From Sphingopyxis macrogoltabida (GTDB lineage Bacteria; Pseudomonadota; Alphaproteobacteria; Sphingomonadales; Sphingomonadaceae): DNA of 50,025 nucleotides. The notes beneath the pieces were generated by a model. The model was not told the DNA's origin, made no database searches, and saw only the letters and a list, made by a program, of their open reading frames with translations. Shown in pieces: positions 1-8,433 of the stretch (position 1 is its first letter; every line of letters begins with the position of its first letter). The position numbers were made by a program, and so were the translations under genes. The stretch is taken from contig QFPJ01000019.1 of NCBI GenBank assembly GCA_003241685.1, positions 1 through 50,025 on the forward strand, given 5' to 3'.

Positions 1-2
1 AC

Positions 3-629
3 GCGATCGCGACGTGCGCGGGATCGCTGGTGCTGGCCAACCCCAATAATCCCGACGGCCGCAGGACCGACCCCGAAACGCTGCTCCGGTGGAAGGACCG
101 GCGCGCCGCCGACGACGCCTGGCTGCTCGTCGACGAAGCCTTTGCCGATGCCGATGCGGCGCCCGGCATGGCCCCGCATATCGACGACGCGCGGGCGATG
201 CTGGTCTTTCGCTCCTTTGGAAAATTCTTCGGCCTCGCCGGATTGCGCCTTGGTTTCGTGGTTGGCCCGCGCCCCTTTCTGGCGCAGCTTCGCGCCCGGC
301 TGGGCGCCTGGCCGGTGTCCGCCGCCGCGATCGCGATCGGCACCGCCGCCTATCGCGACAGCGGCTGGATCGCCGCGACGCGCACCCGCCTTGCCATCGA
401 TGCCGCCGCGCTCGACGCCCTGCTGGCGCGCCGCGGGCTTGCCGCGACCGGCGATTGCCCACTCTTCCGCCTGATCGAAACGCCCGACGCGGCCGCGCTG
501 TTCGAACGGCTGGCGCGCGCCGCCATCCTGACCCGCCCCTTCGCGGAACGGCCCGACTGGCTGCGCATCGGCCTGCCCGCCGATGCCGATGCCCGCGCGC
601 GCCTCGACCGCGCGCTGGCCGGTGGCTGA
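3..629 (+). CDS. cobC: Threonine-phosphate decarboxylase-like aminotransferase (CobC), 5' truncated
   Basis: This is the C-terminal part of a PLP-dependent class I/II aminotransferase; the reading frame is open to the left edge, so the start lies outside the window. The family converts L-threonine O-3-phosphate to (R)-1-amino-2-propanol phosphate, the linker between the corrin ring and the nucleotide loop of cobalamin. Visible motifs are LANPNNPDG (substrate and cofactor pocket), VDEAF (aspartate facing the PLP pyridine) and SFGKFFGLAGLRLG, whose lysine should form the Schiff base. The stop overlaps the GTG start of cobD by 8 bases, and cobQ and cobU follow. That context favours CobC over the similar histidinol-phosphate aminotransferase. 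The assignment within the superfamily rests largely on this neighbourhood. Confidence 0.85.
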   Translation, partial: AIATCAGSLVLANPNNPDGRRTDPETLLRWKDRRAADDAWLLVDEAFADADAAPGMAPHIDDARAMLVFRSFGKFFGLAGLRLGFVVGPRPFLAQLRARLGAWPVSAAAIAIGTAAYRDSGWIAATRTRLAIDAAALDALLARRGLAATGDCPLFRLIETPDAAALFERLARAAILTRPFAERPDWLRIGLPADADARARLDRALAGG

Positions 630-1560
630 ACCCGTCGCCCTCGCGGCGCTGGCGCTCGATGCCGCGTTCGGCTGGCCGCGGCGCCTCTACCGCCGCATCG
701 GGCACCCGGTCGGGCTGTTCGCGCGCTTTCTGACCATGGGCGAGCGGCGATGGAACCGCGCGGCCACGCCGCCGGGACGACGCCGTCTGCTCGGCGTGGC
801 GACGATGCTGCTTCTGGTCTCGATCGTCGGCGGCGGCGCCTGGGGTGTTCAGGCGGGCCTTATGTCCTCGCTCGGCCGCTGGGGCTGGATCGGCGTCGCG
901 CTGTGCGCTTGGCCCGCGCTGGCGCAGCGCAGCCTGTTCGACCATGTCCGCGCCGTGGCGGAAGGGCTGGACAGCGAAGGCCTGCCCGCCGCCCGCACCG
1001 CCGTCGGGCACATCGTCGGACGCGACACCGCCGCGCTGGATGAAAGCGGCGTTGCGCGCGCGGCGATCGAAAGCCTGGCCGAAAGCTTTTGCGACGGCGT
1101 CGCCGCGCCGCTGTTCTGGCTGCTGCTGCTCGGCCTGCCGGGCATCTGGACCTATAAGGCGATCAACACGGCCGACAGCCTGATCGGCCATCCCGAAGAA
1201 CCGCTGCGCGCTTTCGGCTGGGCGGCGGCGCGGCTCGACGATCTGGCGAACTGGGTCCCGGCGCGGCTGTCGGGCGTGCTGATCTGTATCGCGGGCGGCG
1301 GCGGCTGGCGCGTGATGCGGCGCGACGCGCGGCTCCACGCCTCCCCCAACGCGGGCTGGCCCGAAGCTGCGATGGCCGGCGCGCTGGGCCTTCGCCTCGC
1401 CGGCCCGATCGCCTATGATGGTGCGATGCAGGCGAAACCATGGATCGGTGACGGGCGCGCGGAGGCTGCGGCGCCGGATATTCGCGATGCGCTGCGCGTC
1501 TATGGCATGGCCTGCGCGCTGCTGTGGATCGTGGCGGGGGGCGTGCAATGGGCGCGGTGA
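622..1560 (+). CDS. cobD: Adenosylcobinamide-phosphate synthase CobD/CbiB
   Basis: This 312-aa integral inner-membrane protein is predicted to attach the aminopropanol phosphate arm to adenosylcobyric acid. I chose the GTG at 622 (VAEPVALAALALDAAFGWP) because it overlaps the cobC stop and begins at the conserved family N-terminus; the frame is open upstream to an ATG at 583 but that stretch lies inside cobC. Hydrophobic helices occur around residues 60-80, 85-105, 165-185 and near the C-terminus. The family signature DSLIGH, then FGWAAARLDDLANWVPARL, lies around residues 190-215. The last 13 bases overlap cobQ. Length and position next to cobC and cobQ match the usual alphaproteobacterial arrangement. 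Confidence 0.93.
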   Translation: MAEPVALAALALDAAFGWPRRLYRRIGHPVGLFARFLTMGERRWNRAATPPGRRRLLGVATMLLLVSIVGGGAWGVQAGLMSSLGRWGWIGVALCAWPALAQRSLFDHVRAVAEGLDSEGLPAARTAVGHIVGRDTAALDESGVARAAIESLAESFCDGVAAPLFWLLLLGLPGIWTYKAINTADSLIGHPEEPLRAFGWAAARLDDLANWVPARLSGVLICIAGGGGWRVMRRDARLHASPNAGWPEAAMAGALGLRLAGPIAYDGAMQAKPWIGDGRAEAAAPDIRDALRVYGMACALLWIVAGGVQWAR

Positions 1561-3017
1561 TGCTGCAGGGGACGGGGTCCGACGTCGGCAAGTCGGTGCT
1601 CGTCGCCGGGCTCTGCCGCGCGCTCGCCAACCGCGGCCTGGCCGTGCGCCCCTTCAAACCCCAGAATATGTCGAACAACGCCGCCGTGACCGTCGACGGC
1701 GGAGAAATCGGGCGGGCACAGGCGTTGCAGGCGATCGCCTGCCGCACCGCCGCGCACAGCGACATGAACCCGGTGCTGTTGAAGCCGCAGGCCGACCGCA
1801 CGTCGCAGTTGATCGTCCACGGCCGGGTGCGCGGCACGCTGGGCGCCGCCAATTTCCGCGAGGCGCGGCGTCCGCTGCTGGCCGAGGTCCTGCAAAGCTA
1901 TCACCGGTTGCGGGCGCTATGCGACATCGTCGTCGTCGAGGGCGCGGGGTCGCCGGCGGAAATCAATCTGCGCGACGGCGACATCGCCAACATGGGTTTC
2001 GCGCGCGCCGCGAACGTCCCGGTGCTGCTGATCGGCGACATCGACCGGGGCGGGGTCATCGCCTCGCTGGTCGGCACGCACGCCGTGATCGACCCTGCCG
2101 ATGCCGCGATGATCCACGGCTTTTTGATCAACAAGTTTCGCGGCGATCCCGCGCTGTTCGCCGATGGCTATCGCGCGATCGAGGCGCGCACCGGCTGGCC
2201 GGGCTTCGGGATCGTCCCCTGGCTGCCCGCCGTGCGCCACCTGCCGAGCGAGGATGCCGTCATCCTGGAACGATCGGCCGCCGTGCGGGACGAAGCGATC
2301 ACCATCGCCTGCCCCATCCTGCCGCGCATTTCCAATTTCGACGATCTCGACCCGCTGAAGCTCGAGCCGTCGGTGCGCGTCGTCATGGTGCCGCCCGGGC
2401 AACCGATTCCCGCCGAAGCGGCGCTGATCGTCCTGCCGGGATCGAAGGCGACGATCGCCGATCTCGCCGCCCTGCGCGCGGAAGGCTGGGACATCGACAT
2501 TCGCGCGCACCACCGGCGCGGCGGCATGGTGCTGGGCCTGTGCGGCGGTTATCAGATGCTCGGCCGCCGCATCGCCGACCCCGACGGGATCGAGGGCGCG
2601 GTGACGGAGGCGGAGGGGCTGGGGCTGCTCGACGTCGAAACCCGCCTCGCCCCCGGCAAGCGCCTTCGCGCCGTCCGCGGCACCGCGCTGGACGCCGCGA
2701 TGGAAGGCTATGAAATGCACATGGGCACCACCGACGGCCCCGGCACCGCCCGCCCCTTCGCCATGCTGGGCGACGGCCGCGACGGGGCGATCAGCGCCGA
2801 TGGCCGCGTCATCGGCAGCTATGTCCACGGCCTGTTCGCCAGCGCCGACCTGCGCCGCGCCTTGCTCGCCCGGCTGGGGCAGGCGGGCGGCGGCGCGCGG
2901 GATTATCACGCCGCCGTCGATTCGGCGCTCGACCAGATCGCGGCGGATCTGGAGCGCCACGTCGCGATCGACCGGATCGTCGCACTCGCCGCCACGGCCG
3001 AAAGCATTTCCGCATGA
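1548..3017 (+). CDS. cobQ: Cobyric acid synthase CobQ
   Basis: This 489-aa enzyme amidates adenosylcobyrinic acid a,c-diamide at four side chains using glutamine and ATP. The N-terminal half is a dethiobiotin-synthetase-like ATPase with the motif QGTGSDVGKS, followed by KPQNMSNNA and VEGAGSPAEINL. The C-terminal half is a triad glutamine amidotransferase with the nucleophile cysteine in GLCGGYQMLG and the catalytic histidine in GSYVHGLF. The ATG at 1548 is preferred because a G-rich ribosome-binding site lies about six bases upstream; an in-frame ATG at 1560 is possible. The start overlaps the end of cobD, and the stop overlaps the next gene as ATGA, suggesting translational coupling. Confidence 0.95.
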   Translation: MGAVMLQGTGSDVGKSVLVAGLCRALANRGLAVRPFKPQNMSNNAAVTVDGGEIGRAQALQAIACRTAAHSDMNPVLLKPQADRTSQLIVHGRVRGTLGAANFREARRPLLAEVLQSYHRLRALCDIVVVEGAGSPAEINLRDGDIANMGFARAANVPVLLIGDIDRGGVIASLVGTHAVIDPADAAMIHGFLINKFRGDPALFADGYRAIEARTGWPGFGIVPWLPAVRHLPSEDAVILERSAAVRDEAITIACPILPRISNFDDLDPLKLEPSVRVVMVPPGQPIPAEAALIVLPGSKATIADLAALRAEGWDIDIRAHHRRGGMVLGLCGGYQMLGRRIADPDGIEGAVTEAEGLGLLDVETRLAPGKRLRAVRGTALDAAMEGYEMHMGTTDGPGTARPFAMLGDGRDGAISADGRVIGSYVHGLFASADLRRALLARLGQAGGGARDYHAAVDSALDQIAADLERHVAIDRIVALAATAESISA

Positions 3018-3526
3018 CCGCCGCCACGCATCTGATCCTGGGCGGCGCGCGGTCGGGCAAGAGCCGCCATGCCCAGACACTGGCGGAAGCGTTCGACGGC
3101 GACCTGCTCTTCGTCGCGACGGGCGAGGCCTTCGACGCCGAAATGGCCGATCGCATTGCGCGCCACCGCGCCGATCGCGGACCGCGCTGGCAGGTGGTGG
3201 AGGCGCCGCTCGATCTGGCCGGAACCGTCGCCCGTCACGCCGCGCCGGGGCGGTTGCTGCTGATCGACTGCCTGACCTTGTGGACCGCGAACCTGCTCCA
3301 CGCCGAACGCGATGCAGAGAGCGAAGCCGACACGCTGGTGGCGGCGTTGCGGGCATCCGCCGGCCCCGTCATTCTGGTATCGAACGAGGTCGGGCTCGGC
3401 ATCGTGCCGGACAATGCCCTCGCCCGCGCCTTTCGCGATGCGGCGGGACGGATCAATCAGGCGGTGGCGGCCGCCGCCGACCGCGTGACGTTCGTTGCCG
3501 CGGGCCTGCCGCTGACGCTCAAATAG
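3014..3526 (+). CDS. cobU: Adenosylcobinamide kinase / adenosylcobinamide-phosphate guanylyltransferase
   Basis: This 170-aa bifunctional enzyme (CobP or CobU) phosphorylates adenosylcobinamide and then transfers GMP to give adenosylcobinamide-GDP. It opens with the P-loop GGARSGKS at residues 10-17. Downstream, ARHRADRG carries the histidine expected to form the GMP intermediate, and LLIDCLTLW and VSNEVGLGIVP are family blocks. The start ATG lies inside the cobQ stop region (ATGA overlap), which makes it the fourth gene of this cobalamin cluster. Its 3' end overlaps the end of the oppositely oriented hutC by 8 bases, so the two transcripts converge with no room for a separate terminator. Confidence 0.95.
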   Translation: MTAATHLILGGARSGKSRHAQTLAEAFDGDLLFVATGEAFDAEMADRIARHRADRGPRWQVVEAPLDLAGTVARHAAPGRLLLIDCLTLWTANLLHAERDAESEADTLVAALRASAGPVILVSNEVGLGIVPDNALARAFRDAAGRINQAVAAAADRVTFVAAGLPLTLK

Positions 3527-4235
3527 GGTCGCGGCCGCCGCCGGGTCCGAAACGCGCGACCAGATCATAGGCATCGCCGGGGAAAAGCTGGCGCACGACC
3601 GTCACCCATTCGCCGCCGCGCCATGTCCGCCGATCGACGCACAGGCAGGCGGTGCCGGTCGGCAGGTGGAGGTGCCGCGCATCCGCGTCCGACGCCGCCG
3701 CCGCCGAAATGCGGCTTTCCGCCTCGGTCCACGGCACATGGCGCAGCAGCCACGACCCCGGCGATTCGCCGTCCGACACGGAATCGGCGATGTCGGGCAC
3801 CGCCGCGATGCTCACCAGCCGATGCTCGATCGCCAGCGGCACGCCGTCGGCCAGGTGCAGGCCGTCGAAGCGCATCAGCGGGCCGCTTGCCGCGCCGGCC
3901 AGTTCGTCGGCATCCGCCGCATCGCATCGCCCGCGTGCCAGCGACCGATAGGCATAGGTTTGTCCGCGATCGGCGACTTCGGCGGCCAGATCGGGAATGT
4001 CGAGCACCATCGAATGGACGCGCGGACGCGCCACGAACGTCCCCGCGCGCTTGCGCCGGTCGATCAGCCCCGCCGCCGCCAGCGCCGACAGCGCGCGGCT
4101 TACCGTCATGCGCGAACAGCCATAGGCCTGCACCAGTTCGGCCTCGGTCGGCAGGCGGTCGCCGGGCGCCAGGTCACCCGACAGGATGCGCGCTTCATAA
4201 TCGGCGCGGATGCGCTCGTGCAGCGGGGCCGTCAT
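3519..4235 (-). CDS. hutC: Histidine utilisation repressor HutC (GntR family)
   Basis: This 238-aa regulator has an N-terminal GntR winged helix-turn-helix (about residues 5-70, with DRLPTEAELVQAYGCSRMTV and AGLIDRRKRAGTFVA). A C-terminal UTRA effector domain follows. In the HutC family urocanate is the inducer that releases the protein from the hut promoter. The ATG at 4235 overlaps the hutF stop as ATGA, so hutF and hutC form one leftward operon and the repressor is expressed with the pathway it controls. The expected operator lies between hutF and hutI at about 5621-5636. Confidence 0.93.
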   Translation of the reverse strand: MTAPLHERIRADYEARILSGDLAPGDRLPTEAELVQAYGCSRMTVSRALSALAAAGLIDRRKRAGTFVARPRVHSMVLDIPDLAAEVADRGQTYAYRSLARGRCDAADADELAGAASGPLMRFDGLHLADGVPLAIEHRLVSIAAVPDIADSVSDGESPGSWLLRHVPWTEAESRISAAAASDADARHLHLPTGTACLCVDRRTWRGGEWVTVVRQLFPGDAYDLVARFGPGGGRDPI

Positions 4236-5599
4236 GCCATCAGCCCGGCCAGGGTGCGGCGATACCGATCGACGATCGCGTCGCGGCGGTGGTGGCGTCC
4301 GTCGCTGACGATCCGCGTCCCGAAACGCCAGACATGGCGGATCGCGCCGCGCCCGGCGGCAAAGAGGAACGCGTCGGTCAGCGCATCGCCCGCCTTGCCC
4401 GCCAACGACGCATGGTCGCGGTCGAGGCTGACCAGATCGGCCGCCGCGCCGACGACCAGCCCCGCCGGAACGCCCAGCGCCGCCGCGCCGCCCGCCAGCG
4501 CCGCCGCATAAAGGTCGTCCCCCGTCGAGCGCCCCTCGCCCCCCGCCATCAGGTTGCGGCCGCGCCGCGTCAGCCGCTGGCCATATTCCAGCAGGCGCAG
4601 TTCCTCGCTCGCATCGATCAGCACATTCGAATCGCTGCCGACACCGTAACGTCCGCCCGCCGCGATAAAGCCTTCCGCGGGGAACAGTCCGTCGCCCAGA
4701 TTGGCCTCGGTGATCGGGCAAAGTCCGGCGACCGCGCCGCTCCGCGCCATCGCAGCCGTCTCGGCATCGGTCATGTGCGTCGCATGGACCAGGCACCAGC
4801 GCGCATCGACATCGGCATGGTCCAGCAGCCATTCGACCGGGCGCGCGCCGCTCCAGGCGAGGCAATCCTCCACCTCGCGCATCTGTTCGGCGATATGGAT
4901 GTGAACGGGCCGCCCGGCGGCCAGCGGCGCCAGCGCGGCCAGCTGGTCGGGCGACACCGCGCGCAGGCTGTGCGGCGCGACGCCGACCACCATGTCGGGC
5001 AGGTCGGCTCCCGCCGCCCCGACCGCCGCGATCAACCGCGCATAACCGTCCATATCGTGCAGGAATCGGGCCTGCTGCGGCTGCGGCGGCGCGGCGCCGA
5101 ACCCCGAATGGGCGTAAAGCACGGGCAACAGGGTCAGGCCGATCCCGCTTTCGGCGGCGGCGGCGATGATCGCCCGGCTCATCTCGGCGGGGTCGGCAAA
5201 GGGCGTGCCGCCGCGATCATGGTGCAGATAATGGAATTCGCCGACGCGCGTGAAGCCGGTTTCCGCCATTTCCAGATAGGCGAGCGCCGCGACGGCGTGC
5301 AGGTCGTCCGGCGTCATCCGGTCCAGAAAGCGGTACATGACCTCGCGCCAGGTCCAGAAACTGTCCGCCGACGGCCCGCGCCGCTCGGCCATTCCGGCCA
5401 TGCCGCGCTGAAACGCGTGGCTGTGCAGGTTCGGCAGGCCGGGCACAGCCGCCCCGTGCCGTTCGTCGCCCGCCGCCGCCGCAACGCCCGTCGCAATGGC
5501 GGCAATGCGCCCGCCGCGGATCGTCAGGCGGACATCCCGCGCCCATCCCTCCGGCAACAGGGCGCTGTCGAAATAGAGGCTGTGGTCCGCCGTCGCCAT
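4232..5599 (-). CDS. hutF: Formimidoylglutamate deiminase HutF
   Basis: This 455-aa amidohydrolase-superfamily metalloenzyme converts N-formimino-L-glutamate to N-formyl-L-glutamate and ammonia. The metal-binding HSHAFQRGMAGMAER block is near residues 60-75. Later histidines sit in HIHIAEQ and LVHATHM, and the aspartate in GSDSN. Its presence with HutG shows the organism uses the five-step histidine pathway through formylglutamate rather than the formiminoglutamase route. It diverges from hutI across a 90-base gap and is coupled to hutC by a 4-base overlap. Confidence 0.95.
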   Translation of the reverse strand: MATADHSLYFDSALLPEGWARDVRLTIRGGRIAAIATGVAAAAGDERHGAAVPGLPNLHSHAFQRGMAGMAERRGPSADSFWTWREVMYRFLDRMTPDDLHAVAALAYLEMAETGFTRVGEFHYLHHDRGGTPFADPAEMSRAIIAAAAESGIGLTLLPVLYAHSGFGAAPPQPQQARFLHDMDGYARLIAAVGAAGADLPDMVVGVAPHSLRAVSPDQLAALAPLAAGRPVHIHIAEQMREVEDCLAWSGARPVEWLLDHADVDARWCLVHATHMTDAETAAMARSGAVAGLCPITEANLGDGLFPAEGFIAAGGRYGVGSDSNVLIDASEELRLLEYGQRLTRRGRNLMAGGEGRSTGDDLYAAALAGGAAALGVPAGLVVGAAADLVSLDRDHASLAGKAGDALTDAFLFAAGRGAIRHVWRFGTRIVSDGRHHRRDAIVDRYRRTLAGLMA

Positions 5600-5620
5600 A
5601 CTGTCGGTCTCCCGTTGAAA

Positions 5621-5636
5621 TTATGTCTATACATTA
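5621..5636. promoter_or_regulatory. Probable HutC operator between hutF and hutI
   Basis: An AT-rich imperfect palindrome, TTATGTCTATACATTA, matches its own reverse complement at 12 of 16 positions. It lies in the short divergent gap between hutF and hutI in otherwise GC-rich DNA. Known HutC sites centre on TGTATATACA-like palindromes, and the core here, ATGTCTATACAT, fits that pattern. The position would let one repressor dimer control both operons. This is inferred from pattern and place. Confidence 0.6.
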
Positions 5637-5689
5637 TTGCCCGCTTCATGCAATCTTCGGTGCATCGGATTCGGTGGAGGAAGGCCGGC

Positions 5690-6895
5690 ATGCGCTGCGA
5701 CACGATCTGGGACGATGCGCGCCTCGCGACGATGGCCGGTCGCGGCCTGGGCGTCGTCGATCATGGCCTGATCGCCGCCGACAAGGGCCGCATCCTCTAT
5801 GCCGGGCCCGCTGCGGACGCGCCGAGCCTCGACGCCGCGCGCCGCATCGGCTGCGATGGGCGCTGGATCACCCCCGGGCTGATCGACGCGCACACGCATC
5901 TGGTGTTCGCGGGCGACCGCATCACCGAATTCGAGCTGCGGCAAAAGGGCGCCTCCTATGAAGAGATCGCCCGCGCGGGCGGCGGCATCGCCTCCACCGT
6001 GCGCGCCACGCGCGCGGCGAGCGAGGCCGATCTGGTCGCCAGCGCCCTGCCCCGCCTCGACGCGCTGATCGCCGAAGGGGTGACGACGGTGGAGATCAAG
6101 TCGGGATACGGCCTGACGACCGACGACGAGGCGAAGATGCTGCGCGCCGCGCGCGCGCTCGGCACCGCGCGGCGCGTGTCGGTCCGCACCACCTTCCTGG
6201 GCGCGCACGCGCTGCCGCCCGAATATGCGGGCGACGCGGACGCCTATATCGCGCATGTGACGGATGCGATGCTGCCCGCCATCGCGCGCGCCGGCCTCGC
6301 CGATGCGGTCGACGCCTTTTGCGAAGGCATCGGGTTCAGCGCCGCGCAGACGGGCCACGTCTTCGATGCCGCGCGCCGCGCCGGGCTGCCGGTGAAGCTG
6401 CACGCCGAACAATTGTCGAACCTGCACGGCGCCGCGCTCGCCGCCCGCTTCGGGGCGCTGTCGGCCGACCATCTGGAGCATGTCGACGGCGCCGGCATCG
6501 CCGCGATGGCGGAAGCCGGGACGGTGGCGATGCTGCTGCCCGGCGCCTTTTATTTCCTGCGCGAAACGAAGCTGCCCCCGGTCGCCGCGCTGCGTGCGGC
6601 CGGCGTGCCGATCGCGATCGCGACCGATTGCAACCCGGGCACCTCGCCGCTCACCTCGATCCTGCTCGCGATGAACATGGGCGCGGTGCTGTTCGGCCTG
6701 ACCACCGACGAATGCCTTGCCGGGGTGACGCGCAACGCGGCGCGCGCGCTGGGCCTGCACCGCGAGGTCGGGACGATCGAGGCGGGCAAGCGCTGCGACC
6801 TCGCGATCTGGCATGTCGAACGGCCGTCGGACCTTGTCGGCCGCATGGGACTGAACCCGCTGCATCGGCGGATATGGATGGGACAGACGGAATGA
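5690..6895 (+). CDS. hutI: Imidazolonepropionase HutI
   Basis: This 401-aa amidohydrolase opens the imidazolone ring of 4-imidazolone-5-propanoate to give formiminoglutamate. Metal-site motifs are GLIDAHTHLVFAG (around residues 65-75), the histidines in FLGAHALP and LPVKLHAEQLS, and the aspartate in IATDCNPGTSP. The ATG at 5690 is supported by a GGAGG site nine bases upstream. The open frame reaches much further left but that part lies under hutF and hutC. The stop overlaps hutH as ATGA. It is the first gene of the rightward hut operon. Confidence 0.96.
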   Translation: MRCDTIWDDARLATMAGRGLGVVDHGLIAADKGRILYAGPAADAPSLDAARRIGCDGRWITPGLIDAHTHLVFAGDRITEFELRQKGASYEEIARAGGGIASTVRATRAASEADLVASALPRLDALIAEGVTTVEIKSGYGLTTDDEAKMLRAARALGTARRVSVRTTFLGAHALPPEYAGDADAYIAHVTDAMLPAIARAGLADAVDAFCEGIGFSAAQTGHVFDAARRAGLPVKLHAEQLSNLHGAALAARFGALSADHLEHVDGAGIAAMAEAGTVAMLLPGAFYFLRETKLPPVAALRAAGVPIAIATDCNPGTSPLTSILLAMNMGAVLFGLTTDECLAGVTRNAARALGLHREVGTIEAGKRCDLAIWHVERPSDLVGRMGLNPLHRRIWMGQTE

Positions 6896-8433
6896 CCGGC
6901 GTGACGATCGAACCGGGTGCGATGCGGCTCGCCGACTGGCGCGCGATCCATGAAGGCGCCTCCGCGACCCTCGCGGCCGGGGCCTGGGACGCGATCGACG
7001 CCAGCGCCGCCGCGGTGGCGCGCATCGTCGCGCGCGGCGCGCCCGTCTATGGCATCAATACCGGCTTCGGAAAGCTGGCCAGCGTCCGCATCGCCGACGC
7101 TGAACTCTCGACGCTTCAGCGCAACATCGTGCTCAGCCACGCCGCGGGGACCGGCGCGCCGTCCCCCGTCCCGATCGTGCGCCTGATGATGGCGCTGAAG
7201 CTCGCCAGCTTCGGCGTCGGCGCGTCGGGTGTCCGGCGCGAAACGGTGGCGATGCTGGAGGCGATGCTGGCGAAAGGCCTGACCCCCGTGGTGCCGTCGC
7301 AGGGGTCGGTCGGCGCGAGCGGCGACCTCGCCCCGCTGTCGCATATGGCCGCCGCGATGATCGGCGTCGGTGCCATCGACGTCGCGGGCCAGACCGTCCC
7401 GGCGGCGGAGGCGCTGGCGGCGGCGGGACTCGCGCCGCTCGATCTCGGCCCCAAGGAAGGGCTGGCGCTGCTCAACGGCACGCAATTTTCGACCGCCAAC
7501 GCGCTCGCCGGCCTGTTCCGCGCCGAAACGCTGTTCCGCTCCGCACTTATCACCGGCGCGCTGTCGACCGAGGCCGCCAAGGGTTCCGACGCGCCGTTCG
7601 ACGCGCGCATCCACGCGCTGCGCGGCCATGCGGGACAGCGCGCGGTCGGCGACGCGCTGCGCGCCCTGATGGCGGGATCGGCGATCCGCGCCTCGCACGC
7701 CGTCGACGATCCGCGCGTGCAGGACCCCTATTGCCTGCGCTGCCAGCCGCAGGTGATGGGCGCCGCGCTCGACCTGCTGCGCCAGGCGGGCACGACGCTG
7801 GGGATCGAGGCGAACGGCGTGTCGGACAATCCGCTGATCTTCGCGGGCGAAGGCGCATCGGACGACGCGGCGCTGTCGGGCGGCAATTTCCACGCCGAAC
7901 CCGTCGCCTTCGCCGCCGACATGATCGCCATGGCGCTGTGCGAGATCGGATCGATCGCCGAACGCCGCATCGCGATGCTCGTCGACCCGGCCCTGTCGGG
8001 CCTTCCCGCCTTTCTGACCCCGCGTCCCGGGCTCAATTCGGGCTTCATGATCCCGCAGGTCACCGCCGCCGCGCTGGTCAGCGAGAACAAGCAGCGCGCC
8101 TATCCCGCCAGCGTCGATTCGATCCCGACCTCCGCCAATCAGGAAGATCATGTGTCGATGGCCGCGCATGGCGCCCGCCGCCTGCTCGACATGGCGGATA
8201 ACGCCAGCGCGGTCATCGGGATCGAGCTGCTGGCGGCGTGCCAGGGCGTCGATTTCCACGCCCCGCTGCGGTCGAGCGACGGGCTGGAAGCCGCCCGCGC
8301 CCATCTGCGCGCGCGGGTGCCGACGCTGGGCGACGACCGGCATTTCCATCCCGATATGGAGGCCGCGACCGCGATCGTCCGGTCGGGCAGCCTTGTCGCC
8401 GCCGTTGCGGCCGACCTGCCGGGCGTCGGCTGA
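6892..8433 (+). CDS. hutH: Histidine ammonia-lyase HutH
   Basis: This 513-aa enzyme deaminates histidine to urocanate, the first step of the pathway. The Ala-Ser-Gly triad that cyclises into the MIO electrophile is at residues 142-144 in GASGDLAPLSHMA. Other family blocks are YGINTGFGKLA near residue 50 and the C-terminal QEDHVSMAAHGARR. Length matches the usual 505-515 residues. The start overlaps the hutI stop as ATGA, and the stop overlaps hutG as TGATG, so hutI, hutH, hutG and hutU appear translationally coupled. Confidence 0.97.
   Translation: MTGVTIEPGAMRLADWRAIHEGASATLAAGAWDAIDASAAAVARIVARGAPVYGINTGFGKLASVRIADAELSTLQRNIVLSHAAGTGAPSPVPIVRLMMALKLASFGVGASGVRRETVAMLEAMLAKGLTPVVPSQGSVGASGDLAPLSHMAAAMIGVGAIDVAGQTVPAAEALAAAGLAPLDLGPKEGLALLNGTQFSTANALAGLFRAETLFRSALITGALSTEAAKGSDAPFDARIHALRGHAGQRAVGDALRALMAGSAIRASHAVDDPRVQDPYCLRCQPQVMGAALDLLRQAGTTLGIEANGVSDNPLIFAGEGASDDAALSGGNFHAEPVAFAADMIAMALCEIGSIAERRIAMLVDPALSGLPAFLTPRPGLNSGFMIPQVTAAALVSENKQRAYPASVDSIPTSANQEDHVSMAAHGARRLLDMADNASAVIGIELLAACQGVDFHAPLRSSDGLEAARAHLRARVPTLGDDRHFHPDMEAATAIVRSGSLVAAVAADLPGVG

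Noticed and set aside
3623..5690. Long rightward open frame continuous with hutI upstream of its start
   Set aside because: It runs antisense to hutC and hutF, both with clear family motifs. The hutI start has its own ribosome-binding site at 5676-5680.
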